Positions 6,420 to 14,799 of a stretch of 17,418 nucleotides of DNA are shown here, in pieces; positions within the stretch are counted from its first letter, which is position 1, and the number at the start of each line of letters is the position of its first letter. The position numbers and the translations under genes are program-made. Location: contig JAHHTQ010000037.1 in NCBI GenBank assembly GCA_020024555.1, positions 1 to 17,418 of the forward strand, in the 5' to 3' direction. The DNA comes from Angelakisella sp. GTDB lineage: Bacteria > Bacillota > Clostridia > Oscillospirales > Ruminococcaceae. The notes below the pieces were generated by a model. It was not told the DNA's origin, did no database searches, and worked only from the letters and a program-made list of their open reading frames with translations.

Positions 6420-7544
6420 ATGCAGGTAGATAAATTAATTAAAACTATTGGCGCGGATTTTTTTACAGGAGTTCCCGACTCTCAATTAAAACCTTTGTGC
6501 AGTTATCTGTTAAATAAATATGGTATTGACGCAAATCACCATATTATTGCGGCAAACGAAGGGAATTGCGTTGCTTTGGCAGCAGGATATCATCTTGCGA
6601 CAGGTCGAATTCCGGTTGTATATTTGCAAAACAGTGGTGAAGGCAATATTATTAATCCCGTAGCCTCACTTTTAAATGAAAAAGTGTATGCAATTCCGAC
6701 AATATTTATTGTTGGTTGGCGTGGAGAACCCGGAATACATGATGAACCACAACATATATATCAGGGAGAAATTACTTTAAAACTCTTGGAAGATATGGAT
6801 ATTGCAGCTTTTGTTATTGACAAAGACACCACTGATGTTGAAATATCGGATATTATGGAAAAATATAACGTATTGCTGTCAAAAGGTAAAAGCGTTGCGT
6901 TTGTTGTCAGAAAAAATGCGCTGTCATACGATGAAAAAACAATATATCGCAATAACAATACGCTTATACGTGAAGAAATAATAACCCATATTGTTAATTG
7001 TTCTATGACAGACCCTATTATATCAACAACGGGTAAAACTTCCAGAGAACTGTTTGAAGTTCGTGAGCAGAGTGGTCAGGAGCATAAGTACGATTTTTTG
7101 ACAGTTGGTTCGATGGGGCATACTTCATCAATTGCATTGGGCGTTGCAATCAATACGCCAAACCAAAAAGTATGGTGTATTGACGGTGACGGCTCTGCAA
7201 TTATGCATATGGGAGCTATGGCTGTCATAGGCTCAACCGCCCCTAAAAATCTTGTTCATATAGTAATAAATAATGAAGCACACGAATCTGTTGGTGGTAT
7301 GCCAACAGTCGCAACGAAAATAGATTTATGTAAAATTGCCGAAGCGTGCGGTTATGTCAACGTTTTATTTGCAGATAATATGGACGATTTGGATAAAGTT
7401 TTAAATATGGCAAAGCATAGCGATGTGTTGACATTTATAGAAATTAAATCGGCTATTGGTTCCAGAGAAAATTTAGGACGTCCAACGCAATCTACACTGG
7501 AAAATAAAAATAATTTTATGCAATATTTGCGTACTGTAAAATAA
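6420..7544 (+). CDS. aepY: Phosphonopyruvate decarboxylase
   Basis: A 374-residue thiamine-diphosphate enzyme that decarboxylates phosphonopyruvate to phosphonoacetaldehyde, the irreversible step that drives the unfavourable PEP mutase equilibrium. The N-terminal PYR domain (about 1-165) has F-F-T-G-V-P-D-S and the cofactor-activating glutamate E47 in A-A-N-E-G. The C-terminal PP domain (about 180-374) has the TPP/Mg motif starting G-D-G-S (256-259) and ending N-N about 27 residues later. The length is right for a single-chain enzyme lacking the central domain of larger TPP decarboxylases. Ribosome site GGAG at 6409-6412, 7 nt before the ATG; the gap from the mutase gene is 12 nt. It is the last gene, with a strong terminator 69 nt after the stop. 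Sulfopyruvate decarboxylase is the closest alternative, excluded by context. Confidence 0.93.
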   Translation: MQVDKLIKTIGADFFTGVPDSQLKPLCSYLLNKYGIDANHHIIAANEGNCVALAAGYHLATGRIPVVYLQNSGEGNIINPVASLLNEKVYAIPTIFIVGWRGEPGIHDEPQHIYQGEITLKLLEDMDIAAFVIDKDTTDVEISDIMEKYNVLLSKGKSVAFVVRKNALSYDEKTIYRNNNTLIREEIITHIVNCSMTDPIISTTGKTSRELFEVREQSGQEHKYDFLTVGSMGHTSSIALGVAINTPNQKVWCIDGDGSAIMHMGAMAVIGSTAPKNLVHIVINNEAHESVGGMPTVATKIDLCKIAEACGYVNVLFADNMDDLDKVLNMAKHSDVLTFIEIKSAIGSRENLGRPTQSTLENKNNFMQYLRTVK

Positions 7545-7612
7545 ACGTGCCGATAATATATACTTATAAGCAATTTTTAAATATGTAATCACATATATTT
7601 TAATAACTTAAA

Positions 7613-7650
7613 CCCTGTCTGTTGAATTTAACAGACAGGGTAATTTTTTT
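7613..7650 (+). terminator. Strong intrinsic terminator of the phosphonate operon
   Basis: CCCTGTCTGTT (7613-7623) pairs perfectly with AACAGACAGGG (7630-7640) around a 6-nt loop; TAA and seven Ts follow. On the minus strand the same hairpin lacks a good U-tract but could partly end transcription from the gene at 7726-8151. Confidence 0.92.
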
Positions 7651-7725
7651 AATATAAAAATATATTTTGATATTAAAAGTAGGTGAACTTTAATTTTTTG
7701 ATTTTTTTGCTATTGATTATGAAGA

Positions 7726-8151
7726 TTAATAAGATACTTTTCGCCAATCATTAACCCAATTTCCGATAAATGTCGGAATATCGGAAAATCGTGGGAGAAA
7801 TGTCGGATAATCATTTTGCGGAACATAATATACTCCATCATCTGTCAAAAGAATTTGACTGTTCTCACCTGATTTTCCGTTTAGTGAATATTGATTTTTC
7901 GCATACTCTGTATAATCTCCTTCTTCCAAAAGACCTTTCGTTTGTTTATACTTATAATAATGTCCATCTTTATCAAATACCAAATATACGCAGTCATTTG
8001 AATAAGAATTTGTAGAATAAGAACCCACCAACTGCAAATATTTTTCGGAATGTAACTTATTAAACTGAATAATATTTCCGAACAAAGAAAACAGCAAAAC
8101 CGATACAATGCACAAAAAAAGTGGGACTGAAACGCTAATTTTCTTTTTCAT
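7726..8151 (-). CDS. Small membrane-anchored protein of unknown function
   Basis: A 141-residue protein with a positively charged MKKK start and one hydrophobic segment (about residues 8-28), then a soluble region of about 110 residues. No lipobox cysteine follows the segment and no clear signal-peptidase site is seen, so it may be anchored or secreted. The soluble part has a repeated G-x-Y / D-G-x-Y-Y character (D-G-H-Y-Y-K-Y, E-G-D-Y, D-D-G-V-Y-Y), suggesting a small beta-rich domain; I do not recognise the family. The ribosome site is AAGG 10 nt upstream, and a good promoter lies at 8197-8225, so it is probably transcribed independently of the AraC-type gene upstream on the same strand. 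Confidence 0.7.
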   Translation of the reverse strand: MKKKISVSVPLFLCIVSVLLFSLFGNIIQFNKLHSEKYLQLVGSYSTNSYSNDCVYLVFDKDGHYYKYKQTKGLLEEGDYTEYAKNQYSLNGKSGENSQILLTDDGVYYVPQNDYPTFLPRFSDIPTFIGNWVNDWRKVSY

Positions 8152-8196
8152 AACTTACACACCTTCTCTCTAAAACTACCGATATATGTTAGCTTA

Positions 8197-8225
8197 ATTT
8201 TATCACTTAAAATATTACTTGTCTA
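8197..8225 (-). promoter_or_regulatory. Promoter of the small membrane-anchored protein gene
   Basis: Minus-strand TAGACA (8225-8220), 17-nt spacer, TAAAAT (8202-8197), preceded by TG-A as an extended -10. Each hexamer matches consensus at five of six positions. The predicted leader is about 39 nt. Confidence 0.6.
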
Positions 8226-8265
8226 TTTCAAATTTTAACAAAATTTTTGTATATAGTTATATATA

Positions 8266-10470
8266 TTATACTGATAAATTATTTGTGTTTTTTCTGAATT
8301 CCATAGGCGTAAGCTTATAATATTTTTTAAAATATCTTATAAAGCTCTGAACGTTATTATATCCGACCTGCTCTGAAATTTCCTTGATTTTCATTTTCGG
8401 ATTATTTTCCAACAGTTTTTTTGCCTCAGTCATTCTTACGTAAGTAATATACTCGTAAATGGTATATCCAGTTTCTTCTTTAAAGATATTACTTAAATAT
8501 CCTACCGACAAAAATACTGTGTCTGATATTTCTTCCAAGGCGATATCTTTTTGATAATTATTTGATATATATTCAATAGTCTTTGCAACAGTAACAGAAT
8601 ATTGTTGCGGATTTGTATTGGCGCATTTTAAAGCATCATATATTATCTCCGTAAGTATTCCTTTTAATTCTACAATATTATTTGCATTAAAAAAGCTATT
8701 GAAGATATCTTTTTCGGAGTACTCCTGCGGAATAGTATTGCCCGAATCAATAAGAGAATGAAGTAAATCTATTGATATTTCATAGAATTTATATCTTGTA
8801 TATTGTATATTATTGTTTTCGGCAATAATAGGTTCTAACAATGCGTCAAGATGTTTTGTTATGTTTTCGGTTGAAGCATTGGTTTGTATTGCTTTGATAA
8901 GCTGTTTCTTTTCCATACCTATATTTATTTCTTCAAGTGGAATATCTTGGTTTTTTTCCAGAATAATGCTGTTTTTATTATGGAAAAATTTTTGTTCCAA
9001 AAGGTGTAGTGTTTTTATATAATTAATATTCAACTTTGTTATATCATTAAATATATTACTGATTGCCCAAAAAGATTCCCTATACATATCATTAATACTT
9101 TTTTTATAGTCTTTTATCATATCAATCAATACATTGTACTCTAATTCTGTGTTAAATAGCATTATTCCCAAACTGGAAGGAGCTTTGTCTTTAAATCCAA
9201 ATATTACTTCTGTTTTGGAATTTTCTGTTATAAACTTTCTTAAATTAATACACATATCATAATTATCATTTTTATTTACGCAATCTAATATTAAAATAAT
9301 ATAGTTTTTATACCCCATTTTTGTCTTTGTCAGTTTCAGTAATTGCTCATAATTGCTGTTATTAAATCTTTCTACCAATAAGCTTTTAAATATTTCGCTT
9401 ATTAATGACGGTAGAGCTCTGTTATAATCTTCGACAGCCTTTGTTTGAATTTCGTTTAACTCATTAAATTTTTTTTCGATATATGTATATTCATTTGCAA
9501 AAGACCTGTTCATACTGTTTCCGGAAATATTTTGAACGGTATCAGTCAATCTTTTTAGTGGTTTGTAATTATTTAGGTCGATAAAATAAATAATTATATT
9601 TACCAAAACCACAACAATAATACTTACAAAAATTATTGTTTTTTTCATCAAAGAAACGTCATACATTAATTGTGTGAAATCTTTTATAATTACATAGTTT
9701 ATTGGAAAATCATCGATACTGTTTTTAAATATCAGATATTCCTTATCGTCAATAGTTTTTCTAAAACTACCGTTTTCAATACTGCAAATGTAATTTGTAA
9801 TATCATTGTCTTTGCTGTATTTACTGTTAGTAGTAAAAAATGTGTCATTAAACAATATACCGCTTATTGTATTTTGTTCACTGTCATTGACGAATATGTC
9901 TTTTTCAAAAATGTCTTTATTTAAATAAAAACTTATAAATAATGATTTTTGGTTTCCGATATGCCTAAAATGTCTGGCATAAATATATTGATTTTTTGTT
10001 TTATCAAAAGTAAAAACTATATCATTTTTCATTTCTTCCAAATATTTTGGTTTTTCATCAAAATTATATGTAGTTAAATTTGTTATGGCATAATTCATTT
10101 CACAATCAAAAAATTCTATATGTTCAATTTCCTTATTGTTCGACACAATGATATTAAAATGCTTTATAATATCCAAAATTTTCAATGGACTCGGTTTAAA
10201 ATCCGATTGGGAGACCAGTGTTTGAAAAGTATAATTTTGACTTATAGAAGAGTATATCTGATTATCAATATTTTTTAATTTTTCTGAAAGTATGGTTTGT
10301 TTTTCTGTATACAACTGTTTATTAAAATCCATTAATTGATTTGTAATGTAAGTAGTAAAATAATATATACAAAACGTAGAAAAAGATACTATCAATACAA
10401 TCGAAAGCAAACAATTTATAATATAGCTTTTATAAAATAGTTGACTTTTAATAAAAAACTTTTTTTTCAA
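8266..10470 (-). CDS. AraC-family membrane sensor-regulator (YesN/YesS type)
   Basis: A 734-residue one-component regulator. TM helix 1 (about 16-38) and TM helix 2 (about 277-297) flank an extracytoplasmic sensor of about 240 residues, Cache-like by architecture. A short HAMP-like region follows, then a cytoplasmic middle domain (about 350-600), then an AraC double helix-turn-helix (about 628-727) ending in the usual V-G-Y-x-x-x-x-x-F-I-R-x-F-K-K and T-P-M-E-F-R motif. Proteins of this layout control LplA/LplB/YtcP-type sugar loci in Firmicutes, so it probably senses an extracellular glycan and activates the adjacent operon. The start codon is TTG at 10470: AAAGGAG lies 8 nt upstream, and starting at the next in-frame Met (about residue 47) would delete TM1. 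The gene follows the enzyme gene by 93 nt, across a weak terminator, which may keep regulator levels low. Confidence 0.9.
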   Translation of the reverse strand: MKKKFFIKSQLFYKSYIINCLLSIVLIVSFSTFCIYYFTTYITNQLMDFNKQLYTEKQTILSEKLKNIDNQIYSSISQNYTFQTLVSQSDFKPSPLKILDIIKHFNIIVSNNKEIEHIEFFDCEMNYAITNLTTYNFDEKPKYLEEMKNDIVFTFDKTKNQYIYARHFRHIGNQKSLFISFYLNKDIFEKDIFVNDSEQNTISGILFNDTFFTTNSKYSKDNDITNYICSIENGSFRKTIDDKEYLIFKNSIDDFPINYVIIKDFTQLMYDVSLMKKTIIFVSIIVVVLVNIIIYFIDLNNYKPLKRLTDTVQNISGNSMNRSFANEYTYIEKKFNELNEIQTKAVEDYNRALPSLISEIFKSLLVERFNNSNYEQLLKLTKTKMGYKNYIILILDCVNKNDNYDMCINLRKFITENSKTEVIFGFKDKAPSSLGIMLFNTELEYNVLIDMIKDYKKSINDMYRESFWAISNIFNDITKLNINYIKTLHLLEQKFFHNKNSIILEKNQDIPLEEINIGMEKKQLIKAIQTNASTENITKHLDALLEPIIAENNNIQYTRYKFYEISIDLLHSLIDSGNTIPQEYSEKDIFNSFFNANNIVELKGILTEIIYDALKCANTNPQQYSVTVAKTIEYISNNYQKDIALEEISDTVFLSVGYLSNIFKEETGYTIYEYITYVRMTEAKKLLENNPKMKIKEISEQVGYNNVQSFIRYFKKYYKLTPMEFRKNTNNLSV

Positions 10471-10490
10471 AGTAAAAACTCCTTTAAAAT

Positions 10491-10526
10491 AAAAAAATCC
10501 CTGTTTAAATAAAAATCAATCAAGGA
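10491..10526 (-). terminator. Weak or attenuating terminator before the regulator gene
   Basis: On the minus strand, TCCTTG (10526-10521) pairs with CAGGGA (10503-10498) including one G-U wobble, across a 17-nt loop, and is followed directly by seven Ts (10497-10491). It sits between the enzyme gene and the AraC-type gene and probably lets only part of the operon transcripts continue. Confidence 0.5.
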
Positions 10527-10563
10527 ATTTATATATTGTTTTAACAAAAAAATATATATAATA

Positions 10564-12342
10564 CTATTTTATTTTATCATATTTGTATACACATTTCAAT
10601 GCAAAATTAACATTTCTTGATATAGAGTTTATCTGAATTTTTACGGCAGATAATCCCGGACATAGATTATATATTAAATTGTGCTTATTGGGTAAAGAAA
10701 CATTGCCTATTTCGACATCTAGTATTAATTTGCAGTCTTCCTTTATTATCTCTATATAATTATTATTTAATATAATTTCATCTTTTTTTCTACAAATAAT
10801 GGGTAAAATAAAATCAAAATCCATATCGCATAAAATATTTGTTTTTACATTGTCTGAAACAGTGTATTCAAATTTATAATTATAATTTTTACTGTTATTA
10901 TACTCATTGTTTTTATCGGCAAGTTTACCTTTTGCTTCAATTTTTTTGTTGTCAACGTTTTTAAGATTAACATTATTGTCAAAAATATTTGAGTAAATGA
11001 TATTATTATCCAAAACTTCTATTCTTGGAGTCAAACATTCATGATTATTTTTTAAGCGTGGTACTTGCATATTGTTCTTTTCCTTCAATGAATATTCACT
11101 CATACTTGCGCACAGCATAACCCCATAAGAGTCATTCCACAACATACCCATAGCGCCGCCACTTGTATGCCCGGCATTGAGATAGTTCCAATCATAACCA
11201 ATAATAGTTGCTGTGTATTCATCACTGTTACAAATATATGTATCTATATCTTTATAGTAATTTATATTTTTAAGCTTTTTTCTCGGTATTGTTGTATCTA
11301 CATTTGTATTAATACTATATAACTTCTTATTTAAAATATTGGTTAGCACTTTTATATGTGAAAATGTATGGTGGACACAAGCCTGTTCACCTAAATCATA
11401 ATAATCCCTACCACCAAACAATAAACCGTCTTTCGTACATTTCCTTAAAAGTTCAAAATGCTTTTTCGCGCATATTAAGTATTCTTCGTTATATTCTCCC
11501 ATTTCCAATAGTGTCGCAAGCATACCGTCAGATGTTCTGCTGCCCCAATACGACCACTTATAATTTCTTGTGCCAAAGCTATTATCTATCGAACCATCAT
11601 TAAGCATAAATTTTAATTGTTGGTTCAGTAGGGTAATGCCTGCTTTTAACATTTCTTTATTATGTGTCAGTTTTGCATAGGTAACTATCGAAGGAATTGA
11701 CTCTTCTAAATTATATCCTATATCAACGGATCTGCACTTTTTGTCGCTGTACCCTGTTATTGGTCTACCCTCACCGAAATAGAACCCCTCTTCACTGATA
11801 TGGGAAAGTATTTCTTTTTCCAATAACTTGGCTTTAATATGATATTTTTCTTCATCAAAATATCTGGCGCACATCTCCATTGCCAAGCAGTTTGATGTTT
11901 TATAATTTACATTACATACATCAAAAACCTCATAAGAATATAAGAATTCTGCCGCTTTTTTTATTCTTGCCGACCAAATATCAATTGTATTCTTATCTAA
12001 AATGTGTTTATGATAATGCAGTGTTTCGAGTAATTGTATAACAGTGAATACAGTTATACCTTTCCAATCTGAATCCACATCGTTATAATATGAACCATCG
12101 CTTTGCGAAACGTTATTTTCTGCCCAATCAAAGAGTAGCTTAGCAGCACCTAAATATCTTTTATCACTATCTTTGTCTGCAAGATACATAAAAGCGTAAA
12201 TTGCATCAAAACATCTTCCGTGTATTTTCTTACAGGCAGGACAATATATAGCGCCATTTATTGATTTATCGTTGCAATCTGTAATTTGCAGTGAAATCAG
12301 CTTTTCTGCCCATTCTCTAAACAGTTTTTCATAATCATTCAT
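10564..12342 (-). CDS. Predicted alpha/alpha-toroid glycan enzyme, family uncertain
   Basis: A 592-residue protein without a signal peptide, hence cytoplasmic. The first about 380 residues are rich in paired helices, as in (alpha/alpha) barrels of glycoside hydrolases and polysaccharide lyases; the last about 200 look like a beta-sandwich, a common partner. Notable motifs are C34-P-A-C37 followed by H41-G-R43-x-x-D46, V-D-I-G-Y-N-L-E-E-S (about 206-215), K-W-S-Y-W-G-S-R-T-S-D-G (about 261-272) and H-H-T-F-S-H (324-329). The CPAC/HGR cluster could bind a metal. I recall similar proteins in Bacteroidota and Firmicute glycan loci, and beta-glucuronidase family GH154 is a candidate, but I cannot confirm it. 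Start ATG 12342 is chosen because AAGGAG (12355-12350) lies 7 nt upstream. It likely acts on the product of the adjacent sulfatase. Confidence 0.6.
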   Translation of the reverse strand: MNDYEKLFREWAEKLISLQITDCNDKSINGAIYCPACKKIHGRCFDAIYAFMYLADKDSDKRYLGAAKLLFDWAENNVSQSDGSYYNDVDSDWKGITVFTVIQLLETLHYHKHILDKNTIDIWSARIKKAAEFLYSYEVFDVCNVNYKTSNCLAMEMCARYFDEEKYHIKAKLLEKEILSHISEEGFYFGEGRPITGYSDKKCRSVDIGYNLEESIPSIVTYAKLTHNKEMLKAGITLLNQQLKFMLNDGSIDNSFGTRNYKWSYWGSRTSDGMLATLLEMGEYNEEYLICAKKHFELLRKCTKDGLLFGGRDYYDLGEQACVHHTFSHIKVLTNILNKKLYSINTNVDTTIPRKKLKNINYYKDIDTYICNSDEYTATIIGYDWNYLNAGHTSGGAMGMLWNDSYGVMLCASMSEYSLKEKNNMQVPRLKNNHECLTPRIEVLDNNIIYSNIFDNNVNLKNVDNKKIEAKGKLADKNNEYNNSKNYNYKFEYTVSDNVKTNILCDMDFDFILPIICRKKDEIILNNNYIEIIKEDCKLILDVEIGNVSLPNKHNLIYNLCPGLSAVKIQINSISRNVNFALKCVYKYDKIK

Positions 12343-12361
12343 TATTTTTCTCCTTATTGGC

Positions 12362-12406
12362 AATATCCTACTACTCAATATTTATTAACAAGAGCAATAG
12401 GATATT
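12362..12406 (-). other. Intercistronic RNA hairpin between sulfatase and enzyme genes
   Basis: In the minus-strand transcript the arm at 12406-12392 pairs with the arm at 12376-12362 over 15 bp, including two G-U wobbles that would be mismatches in plus-strand RNA; the loop is 15 nt. There is no U-tract, and the next gene's ribosome site starts 7 nt later, so an RNA-stability or processing element is more likely than a terminator. Confidence 0.6.
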
Positions 12407-12426
12407 TATTAAATTATATATACTTA

Positions 12427-13791
12427 TTATTTCCATTTAAAAAAATCATTGTGTTTTATATGATATTCTTTGCAACGCTGATATAAATTATCAACAACTG
12501 TCATATATTCTGCTTTGTTTGCAAGATTTTCCATTTCGTATGGATCATATTCAAGGTCAAATAATTCATTTTCATAGTTACTGTCTATAACATATTTATA
12601 TTTTTTTGTAATGGCAGCACGTCTGATTGTTCCATACGACGGATTTCCCGAATATTGTGAATATACTGTTCTGTTGTTATCCGTAAAATCAACAATATTT
12701 ACTCCTTCAAGATTATTATGCTTTATCCCCAAATTTTCAAGAATAGTTGGCACAATATCCAGATGTGAAACGACTTGACTTGATATGGAATGTTTATTAT
12801 CCGGCATTTTCATTATCAGTGGTATATGTATGGCATTTTCATACATTTCCATTTTTTGATACATTTTATGTTGCCCCAGTGCTTCGCCATGGTCAGCAGT
12901 AAACACTATCATTGTTTTATCATATAACCCTTTTTCTTTTAACTTTTCAATAAGTTTACCCATAAGTTCATCGGCAAGTGTTACAAGTCCCAAATATGCT
13001 GCCCATACTTTTTTCCACTCGGTTTCGCTGATATTTTCCGCAAGTTGCGCAGGTACTCCTTTTCTTCTTGCAGACGGTTCGTTTTGGCATGGAAGATTTA
13101 TGTTTTTAGGCAACTCTATTTTCTGTGGATCATACATACTGTAATAAGGCTCAGGAACTTTTAACGGCGGGTGAGGCGCCCAAAAATAAGTAAACAGAGC
13201 GAATTTTTCTTTACTGTTACAGCTTTCCAAAAATTGCATAGCATCATTATAAAAATATACATCTTTAAAAGAGCCATAATCATTTTCCCACTTAATAACC
13301 TTATGATTACTGTATACCTTATCAACAAGTTTATGTTCTATTTCTTCTTTTACACTCGTCACTTCGTCAGAGTTTCTCTCGGACATTATATTATTTTCTT
13401 TCGCCCAGAGGGTATAGTCGTCCTGATTTGAAAAAAAGGCTAAATTTTGCTCTTTGAGAAACGGTTTTATTCTAATATGGTCAACGCCTACGTGACCAAC
13501 CTTAAAACCATTATCCCTTAAAATAGTATGTATAGTTGGAATTTTAGAGGCTGTAACTCCTTTCCAGTCATTAAAAACCACATGGTTTTCGGTTGGATAC
13601 ACACCTGTTGCAAGCGCTGTGCGGGCAGGTACGCAAAGCGGACAGGTTGTATAGGCTCGATTGTATACTCTCGCATCTTTTACTAATTTATTAAGATTTG
13701 GAGTAACTTCTCTGCCACATTGTACCATACCTATTGTATCAAACCTTTGGTGGTCGGTCATCATAAATAATATATTTTGAGCTTTTTCCAT
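12427..13791 (-). CDS. Cytoplasmic Cys-type sulfatase (S1 family)
   Basis: A 454-residue formylglycine-dependent sulfatase that hydrolyses a sulfate ester, probably on an imported sugar. The signature C53-V-P55-A-R57 holds the cysteine to be converted to formylglycine. T-D13-H near the N-terminus contributes to the metal site, H207 sits in W-A-P-H-P, and the T-A-D300-H301-G segment plus the following K-M-x-M-Y-E are typical of the C-terminal half of the active site. Length is normal. There is no signal peptide or lipobox, so it acts in the cytoplasm. The Cys-type centre needs a maturase, usually radical-SAM anSME in anaerobes; none is in the window. Ribosome site GAGGTG is 11 nt before the ATG. 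Upstream are the importer permeases, downstream the toroid enzyme. Substrate (glycosaminoglycan, mucin or algal sugar) cannot be read from the sequence. Confidence 0.92.
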   Translation of the reverse strand: MEKAQNILFMMTDHQRFDTIGMVQCGREVTPNLNKLVKDARVYNRAYTTCPLCVPARTALATGVYPTENHVVFNDWKGVTASKIPTIHTILRDNGFKVGHVGVDHIRIKPFLKEQNLAFFSNQDDYTLWAKENNIMSERNSDEVTSVKEEIEHKLVDKVYSNHKVIKWENDYGSFKDVYFYNDAMQFLESCNSKEKFALFTYFWAPHPPLKVPEPYYSMYDPQKIELPKNINLPCQNEPSARRKGVPAQLAENISETEWKKVWAAYLGLVTLADELMGKLIEKLKEKGLYDKTMIVFTADHGEALGQHKMYQKMEMYENAIHIPLIMKMPDNKHSISSQVVSHLDIVPTILENLGIKHNNLEGVNIVDFTDNNRTVYSQYSGNPSYGTIRRAAITKKYKYVIDSNYENELFDLEYDPYEMENLANKAEYMTVVDNLYQRCKEYHIKHNDFFKWK

Positions 13792-13845
13792 AAAATAAAA
13801 AACACCTCATTTGTTATAAAGTTTTATAATCGCAAAATATCAAAG

Positions 13846-13875
13846 TAAGAGAGTAATATTATATTTACTCTCTTA
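13846..13875 (-). other. Intercistronic hairpin between permease and sulfatase genes
   Basis: TAAGAGAGTAA (13846-13856) and TTACTCTCTTA (13865-13875) form a perfect 11-bp stem with an 8-nt loop. On the minus strand the sequence that follows (CTTTGATATTTTG) is only mildly U-rich. It could partly terminate or protect upstream mRNA, changing the ratio of importer to enzymes. Confidence 0.6.
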
Positions 13876-13938
13876 ACCAATACTTACAATATTATTATAT
13901 AGAAGTTTATACTTGAATATAAATTTAATAAAATATAC

Positions 13939-14799
13939 TTATCCTTTTACAGAACCCATCATTACGCCTTTTGTAAAATGCTTTTGTAAGAAAGGGTATA
14001 CGCATATAATAGGTAAAACAGTAATGACAATTGTTGCCATTTTAAAGTTTTCCGGATTCATAAATATATCACTACCACTGTTTAGGTCATTCGATACCAT
14101 ATCTATAATATTTCTCAATACCACCTGTAAAGGCCAATGTTTATCGGTATTTATATAGATTGTGGCACGTAAAAACTCATTCCAATGTTGTACGGCATAG
14201 AAAAGCGCAACAGTTGCAAGCGATGCTTTTGACAGAGGGAGAACTATTTGCGTAAGTATTCTCATTTCTCCGCAACCGTCAATCTTTGCCGCTTCTATTA
14301 AACTTTCAGGTATGCTTTTAAAGAATTTATTTAGTATAAGCAAATTATATACATTAACAGCCAATGAGAATATAAGTGACCATAAACTATCCAACAAACC
14401 ACAGGCTTTTATAACCAAATAAGTAGGTATCATACCACCGCTGAACAACATAGGGAATATAACGAAGGCTGTAAAAAATTTTCTTCCCGGAAGACTTTCT
14501 CTTGACAAAGGATAGGCAAGCAGTATTGAAAGCACCATATTCACAGTTGTTCCTATGACAGTCAGAAACACAGAATTAAAAAATCCCGTATACATCATAT
14601 CTTTTGTAAGGGCATATTTATATGTTTCAAGTGTAAATCCAGATGGAATTAGATATAAATTACTTACGCTCGCTTTGGAAGGGTCACTTATAGAGTACAT
14701 TACCACATACCAAAAAGGATATAGCATACAAATTGATACTATTGTAAAAAATATATAATTTAGTACTGTAAGTATAGAAATTTTCTTTTTCTTTATCAT
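13939..14799 (-). CDS. Carbohydrate ABC importer permease (YtcP/LplC type)
   Basis: A 286-residue inner-membrane subunit of a CUT1-type sugar importer with six predicted membrane helices. The cytoplasmic EAA loop, E-A-A-K-I-D-G with a following I-V-L-P, is the contact site for the ATPase. The N-terminal helix follows a Lys-rich start, and the protein ends in the usual K-G-V-M-M-G-S-V-K-G tail of this family. I start it at ATG 14799, which overlaps the stop of the LplB-type gene by 4 nt (ATGA); AGGAAGG is 6 nt upstream. A GTG eight codons earlier lies within the other gene and before the ribosome site. It pairs with the LplB-type permease. No ATPase gene is present; Firmicute importers of this type commonly share an MsmX-type ATPase encoded elsewhere. 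Confidence 0.92.
   Translation of the reverse strand: MIKKKKISILTVLNYIFFTIVSICMLYPFWYVVMYSISDPSKASVSNLYLIPSGFTLETYKYALTKDMMYTGFFNSVFLTVIGTTVNMVLSILLAYPLSRESLPGRKFFTAFVIFPMLFSGGMIPTYLVIKACGLLDSLWSLIFSLAVNVYNLLILNKFFKSIPESLIEAAKIDGCGEMRILTQIVLPLSKASLATVALFYAVQHWNEFLRATIYINTDKHWPLQVVLRNIIDMVSNDLNSGSDIFMNPENFKMATIVITVLPIICVYPFLQKHFTKGVMMGSVKG

Noticed and set aside
8231..8265. AT-only inverted repeat after the AraC-type gene as a terminator
   Set aside because: The stem is entirely A/T (AAATTTT/AAAATTT) with no U-tract, so it would be too weak to end transcription.
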